Origin: Caldisericia bacterium
Lineage (GTDB): Bacteria; Caldisericota; Caldisericia; B22-G15
Length of the DNA: 64,000 nucleotides
Reading direction: 5' to 3'
Assembly (NCBI GenBank): GCA_030018355.1
Contig: JASEFN010000001.1
Span: 278,069-342,068, forward strand
Below the pieces are notes generated by a model. It had not been told where the DNA came from and did no database searches. It saw only the letters and a program-made list of their open reading frames with translations. The position numbers and the translations under genes are program-made. Below are positions 26,780-36,004 of this stretch, piece by piece; positions within the stretch are counted from its first letter, which is position 1; every line of letters begins with the position of its first letter.

Positions 26780-26801
26780 AGGGGAGAATTAACTCTCCCC
26801 T
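26780..26801 (-). terminator. Hairpin terminator overlapping the stop codon of the 1186-aa gene
   Basis: AGGGGAGA (26780-26787) pairs with TCTCCCCT (26794-26801) around a six-base loop and is followed on the minus strand by TTGATTTTTTT. The stop codon (26789-26791) lies in the loop, so the last codons form one arm. Confidence 0.82.
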
Positions 26802-29800
26802 GGGTAAGTAATTAAAACTTTCTTTTCTAGAGCCCTCCACTCAACCTTTGCGCCAAATACTTCCATGATAAACCTAATTGGCACATAAACTCTATCATTT
26901 TTTATAATAGGTGGTGTATCCATTTGATATGGTTTACCATTTAATGATGCAATTGAAGAATCAGGTGAAAGTTTCAAAATTTTCTTTGTTCCTTCAATAT
27001 CTTCAATGGTTATAGTTACAATTCTTACTACAGGATCCCACTCAATAGTTGCACCAATAGATTCACTTATAAATCTCAATGGAACCATAGTTCTATTATT
27101 ATAAATAAATGGTGGATAATCTAAAATTTTTGATAACTCATTTACCTTTGCTTCAACTTTTCCAATTGTAAGTTCTATTTTAACCCTTGGATTCCAAATT
27201 ATACCAATATTTTTTCTTGTTATATTACCTGCTTTATCAATTAATATAAAATCTAAAACATTCGTTCCAGATTTTTTAAGTTCATATTTTCCTTCAAACC
27301 TTCCATCTTCTCTTATTAAAATCTCCTCACCATTAACCGTAAGTTTTCCTCCTACCTCTCCCTTACCTTTTATTTCTATAATTTTATCATAAACAACAAC
27401 CCATGGAGTTGGATATTCAATAATTAATTCTGGAGGTATTGTATCTCTTATAACTTTAATAACTTCAAAAGATTCGTTTCCTGCAATATCAATTATTATA
27501 AAAGTTATTGAATTTGTTCCTTCAAAAAGATTAACCTCTGTTTTAAATGTTCCGTCCTCTTTTATATTTACTCTTTTTCCTTGAATTAATAATATTGAAT
27601 TAATTTCAGAAATAGAACCAACTATTTCAATAATTTCTCTATTAATATATATATCATTTTGAATATTTATAGACAAAATTTTGGGAAATGTTGTGTCAAG
27701 TTTAAAGGTTTTTTCTTTGATATCTTCTTTACTTCCAAGTTTATCTTTTGCATAATAGTAAAGTGTATGAATCCCTTCTGGTGGAGTTACTAAACCTTTA
27801 TATTCAATCCATGGACCATTATCCCATCTATAAAATACTATTGGCTCTTTGTCATACTTTGATGAGGATGAAAAAGTTATAATTGGTGTAGTTTTATAAT
27901 ATCCATTCATTCCATCTGGTTCAGGTATTGAAAGAATAATTTTTGTCTCAGGTTGAGGATAAACAAGAAAAGATTTTGTATTTATTGGGTTTGTCTCTCT
28001 TGATGTATAAATTATTAAAAAGTATTCTCCCTCTTCAACAAATTTTATGTTTGCATCTTGTGAAATGTATATAACAAATTCCTCTTCTTTAGCAATCGGT
28101 ACAGGTGTTTGAAGTATTAACATAAGTTTATCTTTTGAAATAGATGGCATTTTTATTAAAGGAATGCCTTTCACTGTAATTGAAGATGGTTTGATATTTA
28201 GTGGAATCTCAACCTTCTGTGGGAATTTGATATAAATATAGTCATTTACATTTAATGAGCCACCAGGACCAGTTTTTAACCTTATTTCAAAAGATACTGC
28301 CCTTTTAATTGATGGGGGCATTACTTTTGTTGAAATTGAAGTTAAAATTGATTCAATAAGTGTATATGATGTTGATATTTCAGTTTTTTCTTTCTCAGTC
28401 CATACTTTTAATTTATATTCACCAGGATTATCTGGATTTTTAATTCCAACTTCTTTAGAAATTATAATCTCTACTTTTTCCTCATTTTCAATTTTTATGG
28501 GAGTTTTTATTGTTAAAATTTTATTAGAAAAATCGATTATTACACTTTTTGTTAAATTAACTCCATTAACAGTTATTAAATTTTTGTCAATTTCAGAAGG
28601 AAGTTTTGTATAGGTTGGAAATTTAATGTAAATACTTTCTCCTTCATTAAGTAAACCATGTTTTCCAGTTTTAAAACTTATTTTATATTCTGCTTCAACT
28701 TTTGTAACAGAAGGATTAACTTCAACTTTTAAATCAGAAATAATTGACTCAACAATTTTATAAGAATAGGATGTTACATAAGTTGGTTCTTTACTTGTGG
28801 CAACTTGAAGTGTATAATCACCACTTTTTGTTGGATTTTTTATTCCAAAATTCTCTGTAAAAATAACTATTACATTTGAATTATTTGGAATGTTTATTGG
28901 TACTTTTAATGTAATTTTTCTTTCTAAAGAAATAATTATATCAGTTGGATTATAACCATTAATTGTAACATCATTCTTATCAAAAGTTATTGGTAAAAAT
29001 GTATCATCAGGAAATTTTATTGCAATTAAATCATAATCTTTAATTAATGCACCCGCTGTTCCAGTTCTAAATTCAATTGTATATTTTGCTTTAGTATCAA
29101 CAACATTTGGTTCAACTTCAACTTTAGGTCGAGAAATAACTGAATAGTAAATTGCATAGGGTAAAGACGTAACTGGTGTTGGTTCTTTAGATGTATAAAC
29201 TTGTAAAGTATATGTTCCAGATTTTGTTGGATTAATTATTCCTGTGTTTATTGGAAATGTAACAACAACAAATGCTCCATTTGGTAATGAATATGGAAAT
29301 ATTAATCTAACAGTTCTTACTGCAACATAATAAATAGTAACTGGATAGCCATTAATGAGTGCTCCAAAAAATGGATAACCAAAAGGAACAAAAGTATCAT
29401 AAGGAAAAGTAATTGTTACATAATCAATACCACCAACTACACTTCCATTTGGACCAAGATTAAATCTTATTGTGTATTCAGCAGGAGAACCTGCATAAGG
29501 TGGATCAACATCTACTTTTGGAGTTGAAATTTGACTAATAATATAAATGTCTCCGACACCAAAATGAGTATATGGTCCACTTGGTGGGAATTCAGCTTTT
29601 AGTTGAATATGACCCCAATCAGTCATTTGAATAGTAACATTATCAACATTTGTATTAGGAGTTGTAAAAATTGCAGCACCTGGGTCTGGATCTGAAATAG
29701 GAACAATAGACCAATCGAATTTATCCTCCCATCCATATATTAAAAAAACATCTGTCCTTTTATTTCCATAACCATCAAAACTATTTGCTTCAAAATTTCT

Positions 29801-30349
29801 TATCTCTCCTACAAAACTATTATATGGATTAGGCGAAATAGTTATGTAGTTGATTAAATCTGGTATAACTTTTACATTACCATTAATATTTATAATAAAG
29901 GAAAAACCTCTTTTTACTTTTAGATTACCAGTTAAATTTCCTGCTTTTGTTGTATTTGTAGCATTGGTTATATCTACTTGTACTTGACCACCTGAAGTTT
30001 GATTTCCTGTTACAGGTATATTAATAATATTTAAAGATTTTGTTATTGTTCCAAATGTTGCACCTGTGGTATTTGTTGTAATAGTAATAATTGCACTGTT
30101 AAAATTAAAACCTATAGGAAAGGTGATTATTAAAGTATCTCCATTTTGAAGAAAAGGAATATTATTATCAAAATTAATTGTAACAATCCAATGTGTGTTA
30201 TTTTTTCCTGCAGTATCATCTCCCTGAGTTACCTGATTTCCTGGTGAGTTTGGTGAAAATGTAACACTAGTAATGTTTGCATAAACTTTTTGTGTTAGGA
30301 AATTTAACCCTAATAAAATTAAAAGCATAAAAATTAAAATTTTTTTCAT
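26789..30349 (-). CDS. Large secreted modular surface protein with stalk domains (1186 aa)
   Basis: Signal peptide 1-24 (ends KVYA). Residues about 25-155 form a module with GDTLIITFPIGFNF; about 160-270 an Ig-like domain; about 277-798 four FP-IKNPS modules in tandem; about 802-885 an OmpL47-like segment (FYRWDNGPWIEYKG, GIHTLYYYAKDK); about 890-1050 two bacterial Ig-like domains; about 1058-1186 two copper-amine-oxidase-N-like repeats (MVPLRFISESIGATIEWD, VPIRFIMEVFGAKVEW). ATG at 30349 follows AGGAGG. It is the first gene of the four-gene surface block and diverges from the helicase gene. Presumed structural surface protein. Confidence 0.88.
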   Translation of the reverse strand: MKKILIFMLLILLGLNFLTQKVYANITSVTFSPNSPGNQVTQGDDTAGKNNTHWIVTINFDNNIPFLQNGDTLIITFPIGFNFNSAIITITTNTTGATFGTITKSLNIINIPVTGNQTSGGQVQVDITNATNTTKAGNLTGNLKVKRGFSFIININGNVKVIPDLINYITISPNPYNSFVGEIRNFEANSFDGYGNKRTDVFLIYGWEDKFDWSIVPISDPDPGAAIFTTPNTNVDNVTIQMTDWGHIQLKAEFPPSGPYTHFGVGDIYIISQISTPKVDVDPPYAGSPAEYTIRFNLGPNGSVVGGIDYVTITFPYDTFVPFGYPFFGALINGYPVTIYYVAVRTVRLIFPYSLPNGAFVVVTFPINTGIINPTKSGTYTLQVYTSKEPTPVTSLPYAIYYSVISRPKVEVEPNVVDTKAKYTIEFRTGTAGALIKDYDLIAIKFPDDTFLPITFDKNDVTINGYNPTDIIISLERKITLKVPINIPNNSNVIVIFTENFGIKNPTKSGDYTLQVATSKEPTYVTSYSYKIVESIISDLKVEVNPSVTKVEAEYKISFKTGKHGLLNEGESIYIKFPTYTKLPSEIDKNLITVNGVNLTKSVIIDFSNKILTIKTPIKIENEEKVEIIISKEVGIKNPDNPGEYKLKVWTEKEKTEISTSYTLIESILTSISTKVMPPSIKRAVSFEIRLKTGPGGSLNVNDYIYIKFPQKVEIPLNIKPSSITVKGIPLIKMPSISKDKLMLILQTPVPIAKEEEFVIYISQDANIKFVEEGEYFLIIYTSRETNPINTKSFLVYPQPETKIILSIPEPDGMNGYYKTTPIITFSSSSKYDKEPIVFYRWDNGPWIEYKGLVTPPEGIHTLYYYAKDKLGSKEDIKEKTFKLDTTFPKILSINIQNDIYINREIIEIVGSISEINSILLIQGKRVNIKEDGTFKTEVNLFEGTNSITFIIIDIAGNESFEVIKVIRDTIPPELIIEYPTPWVVVYDKIIEIKGKGEVGGKLTVNGEEILIREDGRFEGKYELKKSGTNVLDFILIDKAGNITRKNIGIIWNPRVKIELTIGKVEAKVNELSKILDYPPFIYNNRTMVPLRFISESIGATIEWDPVVRIVTITIEDIEGTKKILKLSPDSSIASLNGKPYQMDTPPIIKNDRVYVPIRFIMEVFGAKVEWRALEKKVLITYPGES
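27956..29521 (-). repeat. Four tandem FP-IKNPS modules in the 1186-aa protein
   Basis: Residues 277-402, 407-533, 537-665 and 668-798 repeat with a period of about 130. Conserved points are a YTI-F-tG strand, I-IKFP--T-LP, an ING/VNG turn, TIKTP, an I-NP-ksG-Y motif and YTSKEPT. The fourth copy has lost the NP of the motif (ANIKFVEEGEY). Confidence 0.8.
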
Positions 30350-30434
30350 ATATTCCTCCTTTTAATTATAAACTTCAAATTCTCTTTTTTGTTTCAAAAA
30401 TTTAGAGAGTAGATAAATTTATTTTGTTCCATTG

Positions 30435-30447
30435 TATAATTGTAATA
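30435..30447 (+). promoter_or_regulatory. TATAAT placed for a leaderless helicase mRNA
   Basis: TATAAT at 30435-30440 ends six bases before the ATG at 30447, so transcription should begin at or next to the A of the start codon. No Shine-Dalgarno is present. The -35 region (GATAAA at 30412) is weak. Confidence 0.6.
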
Positions 30448-31994
30448 TGAGTACTGAAATTGAGAAAAAAATTTTAAAAGGTTTTATTACTGATAGATTT
30501 ACAATATCAAAATCATTATCAGAAGGTTTTAAAGTAGATTATTTTGAAGATCCAAAAACAATTACTATTCTAAATGCTGTACTTGACATTTATGAAGGAA
30601 GAGGTGAAGTAGATTATATTGATTTTCAAACGGTTAAAAGACATCTTGAGAAAAAGGGTGTTTTTGATGATGAAATAAAAAGAACTTTGTTAGAAATTGA
30701 AAATTTAGAGACTCCAACTCTCGCAATGATTTTATCTTATATAGATATTTTAAGAATAAAAAATGGAGAAAGAAGATTAATTAACATTTCAAATGAAATA
30801 AAAGATTTCGTTGAAAGAAGAGGACCTCATAAACTCGAAGATATTGCTACATTTGCAGTTACAATGTCTGAAGAACTTCAAAAAATTGCTCTAGAAAGAT
30901 TGCATAAAAAGTTGGTTCCATCAGAAAATATAATTAAGAACATAGTAAGGGATGTTTTTGAGAGAAGAAAATATCATGGCTTTTCAATTGAACCATTTAC
31001 TTCATTAAATAAATCTCTCCTTGGTTTAAGACCAGGTTTTTATTATGCAATGGCTGGTGCTCCAAGAAGAGGTAAAACGAATTTTTTACTTCATTTAGCA
31101 GTCAATATAATTGCGAACGAGAGAGTGCCTGTTCTTTATTATTCATGGGAACAAACTTCAAGAATTCTAAATTTGAGAATTCTTTCTCAAGAATCTGGCC
31201 TTAATCCAGTTAAAATAATTTCTGGTGAATTAAATGAAGAAGAGTTTAAAAAGTTTGAAAACGCTTATAAAAAACTCCAAGATATATTTTCATTTCTATA
31301 TATAATTGAAGGAAGTAGCAATGATACTTTAGAGAAAATTGAGGCGCATGCTTACAATGTAATGCAGAGTCATAGATGTGATACTGTAGTGATTTTTCTT
31401 GATTATATTCAAAAAATACCTGTTGAATCAAAAGGATACATAACATTAGAAGAAAAAGTTGATGAAGTTTCGGGTAAGATAGCTATGCTTTCTCTTTCTT
31501 TAAAATCTCCAATAGTTGCAATTTCTGCTCTGGATAAAGAAGGATGCAAATTAGATGAAGAGGGGATTGAAAGACCTACTATGTTTCATTCTACTGGTGG
31601 TGGAGATATCGAATATGATTCAGATGTCGCTATGGTTCTTGTTAAAAATCATAAAGAGACAAATGAATTAAAAGAAAAACTCATAAATCTTGTAAAAAAC
31701 GGACAACTTCTGCCAGAAGATATGCCAAATATTGATATAATTGACCTTTACATTGATAAAAATAGAGATGCTCCTGAAGGTACATCAAATGTTATTCAAT
31801 ATCTATTTTTTATTGATTCAAACAAATTTGTTGAGATTGGATATAAAGACCCAACTGAAAAATATACTTATGCAAAAATTAGTGAAATTGTTGAGAGATT
31901 AAGAAGAGAGGGATATTTAAAATTAATAACAAAGGATGAACAGATAAAAGAGAAAACAGATAAACCAAAATTTTCTGGTTTTGAACCAATATAA
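30447..31994 (+). CDS. DnaB-like replicative helicase
   Basis: The frame could open at a TTG (30432), but that codon lies in the -10 element; ATG at 30447 gives 515 residues. The N-terminal part (about 1-120) resembles the DnaB helical domain (KKILKGFI, DYIDFQTVKRHLEKKG). The C-terminal part is a RecA-fold ATPase with a Walker A AGAPRRGKTNF, a YYSWEQTSRILNLRIL segment matching the FSLEM region of DnaB, and a Walker B VVIFLDYIQKIP. DnaB unwinds DNA at forks. The Walker A is unusual (RR in place of the common SM), and the whole is divergent. A DUF721/DciA-like gene, a known DnaB-loader family, is at 49483. It could be the cell's main helicase or a paralogue. Confidence 0.78.
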   Translation: MSTEIEKKILKGFITDRFTISKSLSEGFKVDYFEDPKTITILNAVLDIYEGRGEVDYIDFQTVKRHLEKKGVFDDEIKRTLLEIENLETPTLAMILSYIDILRIKNGERRLINISNEIKDFVERRGPHKLEDIATFAVTMSEELQKIALERLHKKLVPSENIIKNIVRDVFERRKYHGFSIEPFTSLNKSLLGLRPGFYYAMAGAPRRGKTNFLLHLAVNIIANERVPVLYYSWEQTSRILNLRILSQESGLNPVKIISGELNEEEFKKFENAYKKLQDIFSFLYIIEGSSNDTLEKIEAHAYNVMQSHRCDTVVIFLDYIQKIPVESKGYITLEEKVDEVSGKIAMLSLSLKSPIVAISALDKEGCKLDEEGIERPTMFHSTGGGDIEYDSDVAMVLVKNHKETNELKEKLINLVKNGQLLPEDMPNIDIIDLYIDKNRDAPEGTSNVIQYLFFIDSNKFVEIGYKDPTEKYTYAKISEIVERLRREGYLKLITKDEQIKEKTDKPKFSGFEPI

Positions 31995-31999
31995 GTTAA

Positions 32000-33286
<1,287 letters not shown>

Positions 33287-33295
33287 GAGGTATTT

Positions 33296-33451
33296 ATGAT
33301 AAAGGTTATTAAGAATAAACCTTTTTTGAAAAAGAAAAATTTAAATTGTAGAGAATGTGCAACTCCTTGTAAATCTGCTTGTAAAACATCAATGACTGTT
33401 GGAAATCAAATTTGTGAAAAAGATAGAGAAGATAGAAAGTTTGTCTTTTAA
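33296..33451 (+). CDS. SCIFF-like ranthipeptide precursor with five cysteines
   Basis: A 51-residue gene too short for a typical ORF cut-off. ATG at 33296 follows AGGAGG. The peptide has a basic leader and the core CRECATPCKSACKTSMTVGN (from C18), then QIC40. It matches the SCIFF family (six cysteines in forty-five residues; typical core CGECQTSCQSACKTSCTVGN) except that the fifth cysteine is methionine (M33). Cysteines are C18, C21, C25, C29 and C40. From memory, the clostridial homologue CteA gets a thioether from the ACKTS cysteine to the threonine five residues on; both (C29, T34) are kept here. The downstream radical SAM gene overlaps it. Function of SCIFF products is unknown. Confidence 0.88.
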   Translation: MIKVIKNKPFLKKKNLNCRECATPCKSACKTSMTVGNQICEKDREDRKFVF

Positions 33452-34703
33452 ACCTCCTTTATTTCACAAATTTTCTTTTTTAAACAGATTTTTTGTTTTT
33501 TTTCCAATTACGGGTAGTCTTATTGAAGTTGATAAAGATTTTTATTTTAATTTAAATGAAAATTCTTTAATAGATGAGCCATTTTTAAATGAAGAGAAAA
33601 AAATATGGGAAAAATATGATGTAAAATTTAATCCACCAAAATACTTAAAATCTTTATGTCTTCTTATCTCTCAAACCTGTAATATGAAATGTGATTATTG
33701 CTTTGTTAATGATGGAACTTTTGGAGATAATGAGAGTTTGATGGATGAAAATGTAAGTTTAAAAGCAGTTGACTTTTTAATTGAGAATTCAAAAACGAAA
33801 CATATTGAAATTGATTTTTTTGGTGGTGAACCACTAATAAATTGGAAAGTTGTAAGAAAAACAATTGAATATGGTGGTAAAAGGAGCAAAGAGTATGGAA
33901 AAATTTTAAGATTTTCTTTAACAACAAATGGAGTTTTATTAGATGAAGAAAAATTAAATTTTTTAAAAGAAAATTTTGTAAGTTTAATTATATCTCTTGA
34001 TGGTCCGCCTGAAGTTAATAATTTACATAGAAAAATGAAAAATGGATCAAATTCATTTGATTATGTTTATAAAAATATTAAAAATTTAAAAAATTATGAG
34101 GGTTATTATATAAGAGGTACTTTTACAAATAAAACAAAAGATATTTTTGAAAATGCAAAATTTTTTTATGAAAACGGTTTTAAAAATATCTCTCTTGAAC
34201 CGGTTATTTTAGATAAAGAAAATCCTTTAAGTTTAAAAAAAGAAGACCTTAAAGAATTAAAAAAAGAGTATGAAAAATTAGGAGAGTATATCTATAATGA
34301 AAAATTGAAAGGAAATAAGTTAAACTTTTATCACTTTAATATTGATTTATCTAATGGACCATGTCTAGGTAAGATGAATTTTGGATGTGGTGCTGGTGTT
34401 GAATATTTAGCAGTTGATACAAAAGGAGACATATATCCTTGTCATTTTTTAAAGGAGTTTAAAGAATTTAAAGTTGGTAACATATTTGATGGAATAGATG
34501 AGAATAAGAAAAATTATTTTATGTATCTAAATGATATTAATTCAAAAGAAAAATGCAAAAGTTGTTGGGCAAAATATCTTTGTGGAGGAGGGTGTATTGC
34601 TCATTCATACTTTATAAATAGTGATCCTTTAAAAATGCCGGATGATTTTTGTGAAATTCAGAAAAAAAGAATTGAAATTGGTCTTTTAATTAATAGTTTA
34701 TAA
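33399..34703 (+). CDS. SCIFF peptide maturase, radical SAM/SPASM thioether-forming enzyme
   Basis: A radical SAM enzyme with CNMKCDYC (C94, C98, C101 from the TTG start), the [4Fe-4S]/SAM motif, and GGEP-like FFGGEPLINW. The C-terminal SPASM part has two auxiliary-cluster groups: GCGAGVEYLAV with GDIYPCHF, then CKSCWAKYLCGGGC and DDFC. Such enzymes form Cys-to-Thr thioethers in SCIFF peptides. The start is uncertain: TTG at 33399 is the first option; GTG at 33414 and TTG at 33441 are alternatives, all inside the peptide gene and with weak ribosome sites. Overlap with the precursor suggests coupled translation and a fixed enzyme-substrate pairing. Confidence 0.9.
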   Translation: MEIKFVKKIEKIESLSFKPPLFHKFSFLNRFFVFFPITGSLIEVDKDFYFNLNENSLIDEPFLNEEKKIWEKYDVKFNPPKYLKSLCLLISQTCNMKCDYCFVNDGTFGDNESLMDENVSLKAVDFLIENSKTKHIEIDFFGGEPLINWKVVRKTIEYGGKRSKEYGKILRFSLTTNGVLLDEEKLNFLKENFVSLIISLDGPPEVNNLHRKMKNGSNSFDYVYKNIKNLKNYEGYYIRGTFTNKTKDIFENAKFFYENGFKNISLEPVILDKENPLSLKKEDLKELKKEYEKLGEYIYNEKLKGNKLNFYHFNIDLSNGPCLGKMNFGCGAGVEYLAVDTKGDIYPCHFLKEFKEFKVGNIFDGIDENKKNYFMYLNDINSKEKCKSCWAKYLCGGGCIAHSYFINSDPLKMPDDFCEIQKKRIEIGLLINSL

Positions 34704-34740
34704 TTAATTATAATAAACTTAATTTTAAGAGGGGTGATAG

Positions 34741-36003
34741 ATGAATGAAAAGGATTTCGAAAAAATTGCCCTTGAGTGGGCAATAATTGAGGCTGAAAGG
34801 TGTTTATATTGCTTTGATGCTCCATGTGAAAAGGCTTGTCCAATAAATCTTCCGATATCTAATTTTATCTATTTTATAAAAAATAAAAATTTTAAGTCAG
34901 CATATGAACTTGTAAGAGAAAATCATCCACTGATCTCAATTGCAGGTTGTGTCTGTCCAGAAGAAATTCTTTGTCAAACTGAGTGTACAAGAGGGAAAAT
35001 TGACAAACCTATCAAGATAAGAGAACTTCACAAATTTTTAACTGAATATTTTTGTGATAATAAAAATCTTTCTCTTCCAGAATATAAATATGAAGAAGTA
35101 GCAATAATAGGTGGTGGGCCTGCTTCTTTATCTTGTGCATTTTATTTAAGAACATTTGGTTATAAAACAGTCGTATTTTCTGATACAGAATTAGGTGGAA
35201 TTCCTCTTAAAGAAATTTCAAATTTGAGATTAAGCGATGAGACTCTAAAAAGAGATTTAGATTTTATTAAAGAAAATTTCATTTTTAAGTTTGTAAGAAA
35301 AAGAGTAGAAAATCTTAATGAAATATTAAATAGTTTTAAAGCAATATTTATTGGTATAGGTCTTTCAGATGAAATTGAACTTGAAGTCTTAGGAAAAGAT
35401 AAAGAGGGTGTTTTTAAAGCAAGAGAGATCTTAAGGAAAATAAAGAGAGGAGAAGAGATAAAATTTGGAGAAAGGATTGGTGTTATAGGTGGAGGAAATG
35501 TTGCTTTTGAAGTTGCAAATACATTAAAAACACTCTATCCAGATAAAGAAGTTATTATAATTTATAGAAGAGGTTTAACAGATTTAAAATGTTATCCTGA
35601 AGAATTTGAGAGAGCAAAGAAACTCGGTGTTAATTTTTACTTTGAATCAATTCCAATTGAAATAGTAGGAAAGGAGAAAGTAGAGGGTATAAAAGTGACT
35701 CAAGTCAGTTTAAAAGAAAAAGATAAAGATGGAAGAAGAGTACCAAAATTAATAGAGAATAGTGAATTTATTATTCCATTAAACAATATTATTATTGCAA
35801 TAGGACAAAAATTAGAAGAAACCATTTTTCCTGAAATTCAAAAAGAAAATGGTTTAATCAAAGTTGATGAAAACTTTATGACAAATATAAAAGGTGTCTT
35901 TGCTGGTGGTGATTGTGTTAATGGAGGGGATACAATAACAAGAGCAGCAAAAGAGGGAAAATTGGCTGCCTTTAAAATTCATGAATATTTAAGGAGGATT
36001 TAA
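34741..36003 (+). CDS. preT: PreT-like NAD(P)H/FAD oxidoreductase subunit
   Basis: A 420-residue member of the glutamate-synthase-small-chain/PreT group. An N-terminal cysteine-rich domain (C21-x2-C24-x4-C29-x3-C33, then CVCPEEILCQTECTRG) would hold Fe-S clusters; a FAD-binding GGGPASLSCAFYLR starts at about residue 124 and an NAD(P)-binding GVIGGGNVAFEVANTL at about 247. C-terminal AGGDCVNGGDTITRAAKEGK closes the FAD site. In E. coli PreT passes electrons from NADH to PreA. ATG at 34741 has AGAGGGG. It begins the six-gene operon; two TATAAT hexamers at 34699-34714 may belong to its promoter. The YgfK-like purine-cluster proteins are an alternative relative. Confidence 0.88.
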   Translation: MNEKDFEKIALEWAIIEAERCLYCFDAPCEKACPINLPISNFIYFIKNKNFKSAYELVRENHPLISIAGCVCPEEILCQTECTRGKIDKPIKIRELHKFLTEYFCDNKNLSLPEYKYEEVAIIGGGPASLSCAFYLRTFGYKTVVFSDTELGGIPLKEISNLRLSDETLKRDLDFIKENFIFKFVRKRVENLNEILNSFKAIFIGIGLSDEIELEVLGKDKEGVFKAREILRKIKRGEEIKFGERIGVIGGGNVAFEVANTLKTLYPDKEVIIIYRRGLTDLKCYPEEFERAKKLGVNFYFESIPIEIVGKEKVEGIKVTQVSLKEKDKDGRRVPKLIENSEFIIPLNNIIIAIGQKLEETIFPEIQKENGLIKVDENFMTNIKGVFAGGDCVNGGDTITRAAKEGKLAAFKIHEYLRRI

Positions 36004-36004
36004 A

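Noticed and set aside
30350..30446. TATAAT at 30370-30365 (minus) as promoter of the 1186-aa surface gene.
   Set aside because: The RNA start would fall inside the ribosome site (30355-30360), so the hexamer is probably chance in AT-rich DNA. The same holds for TATAAT at 11775-11770 before the 694-aa gene.
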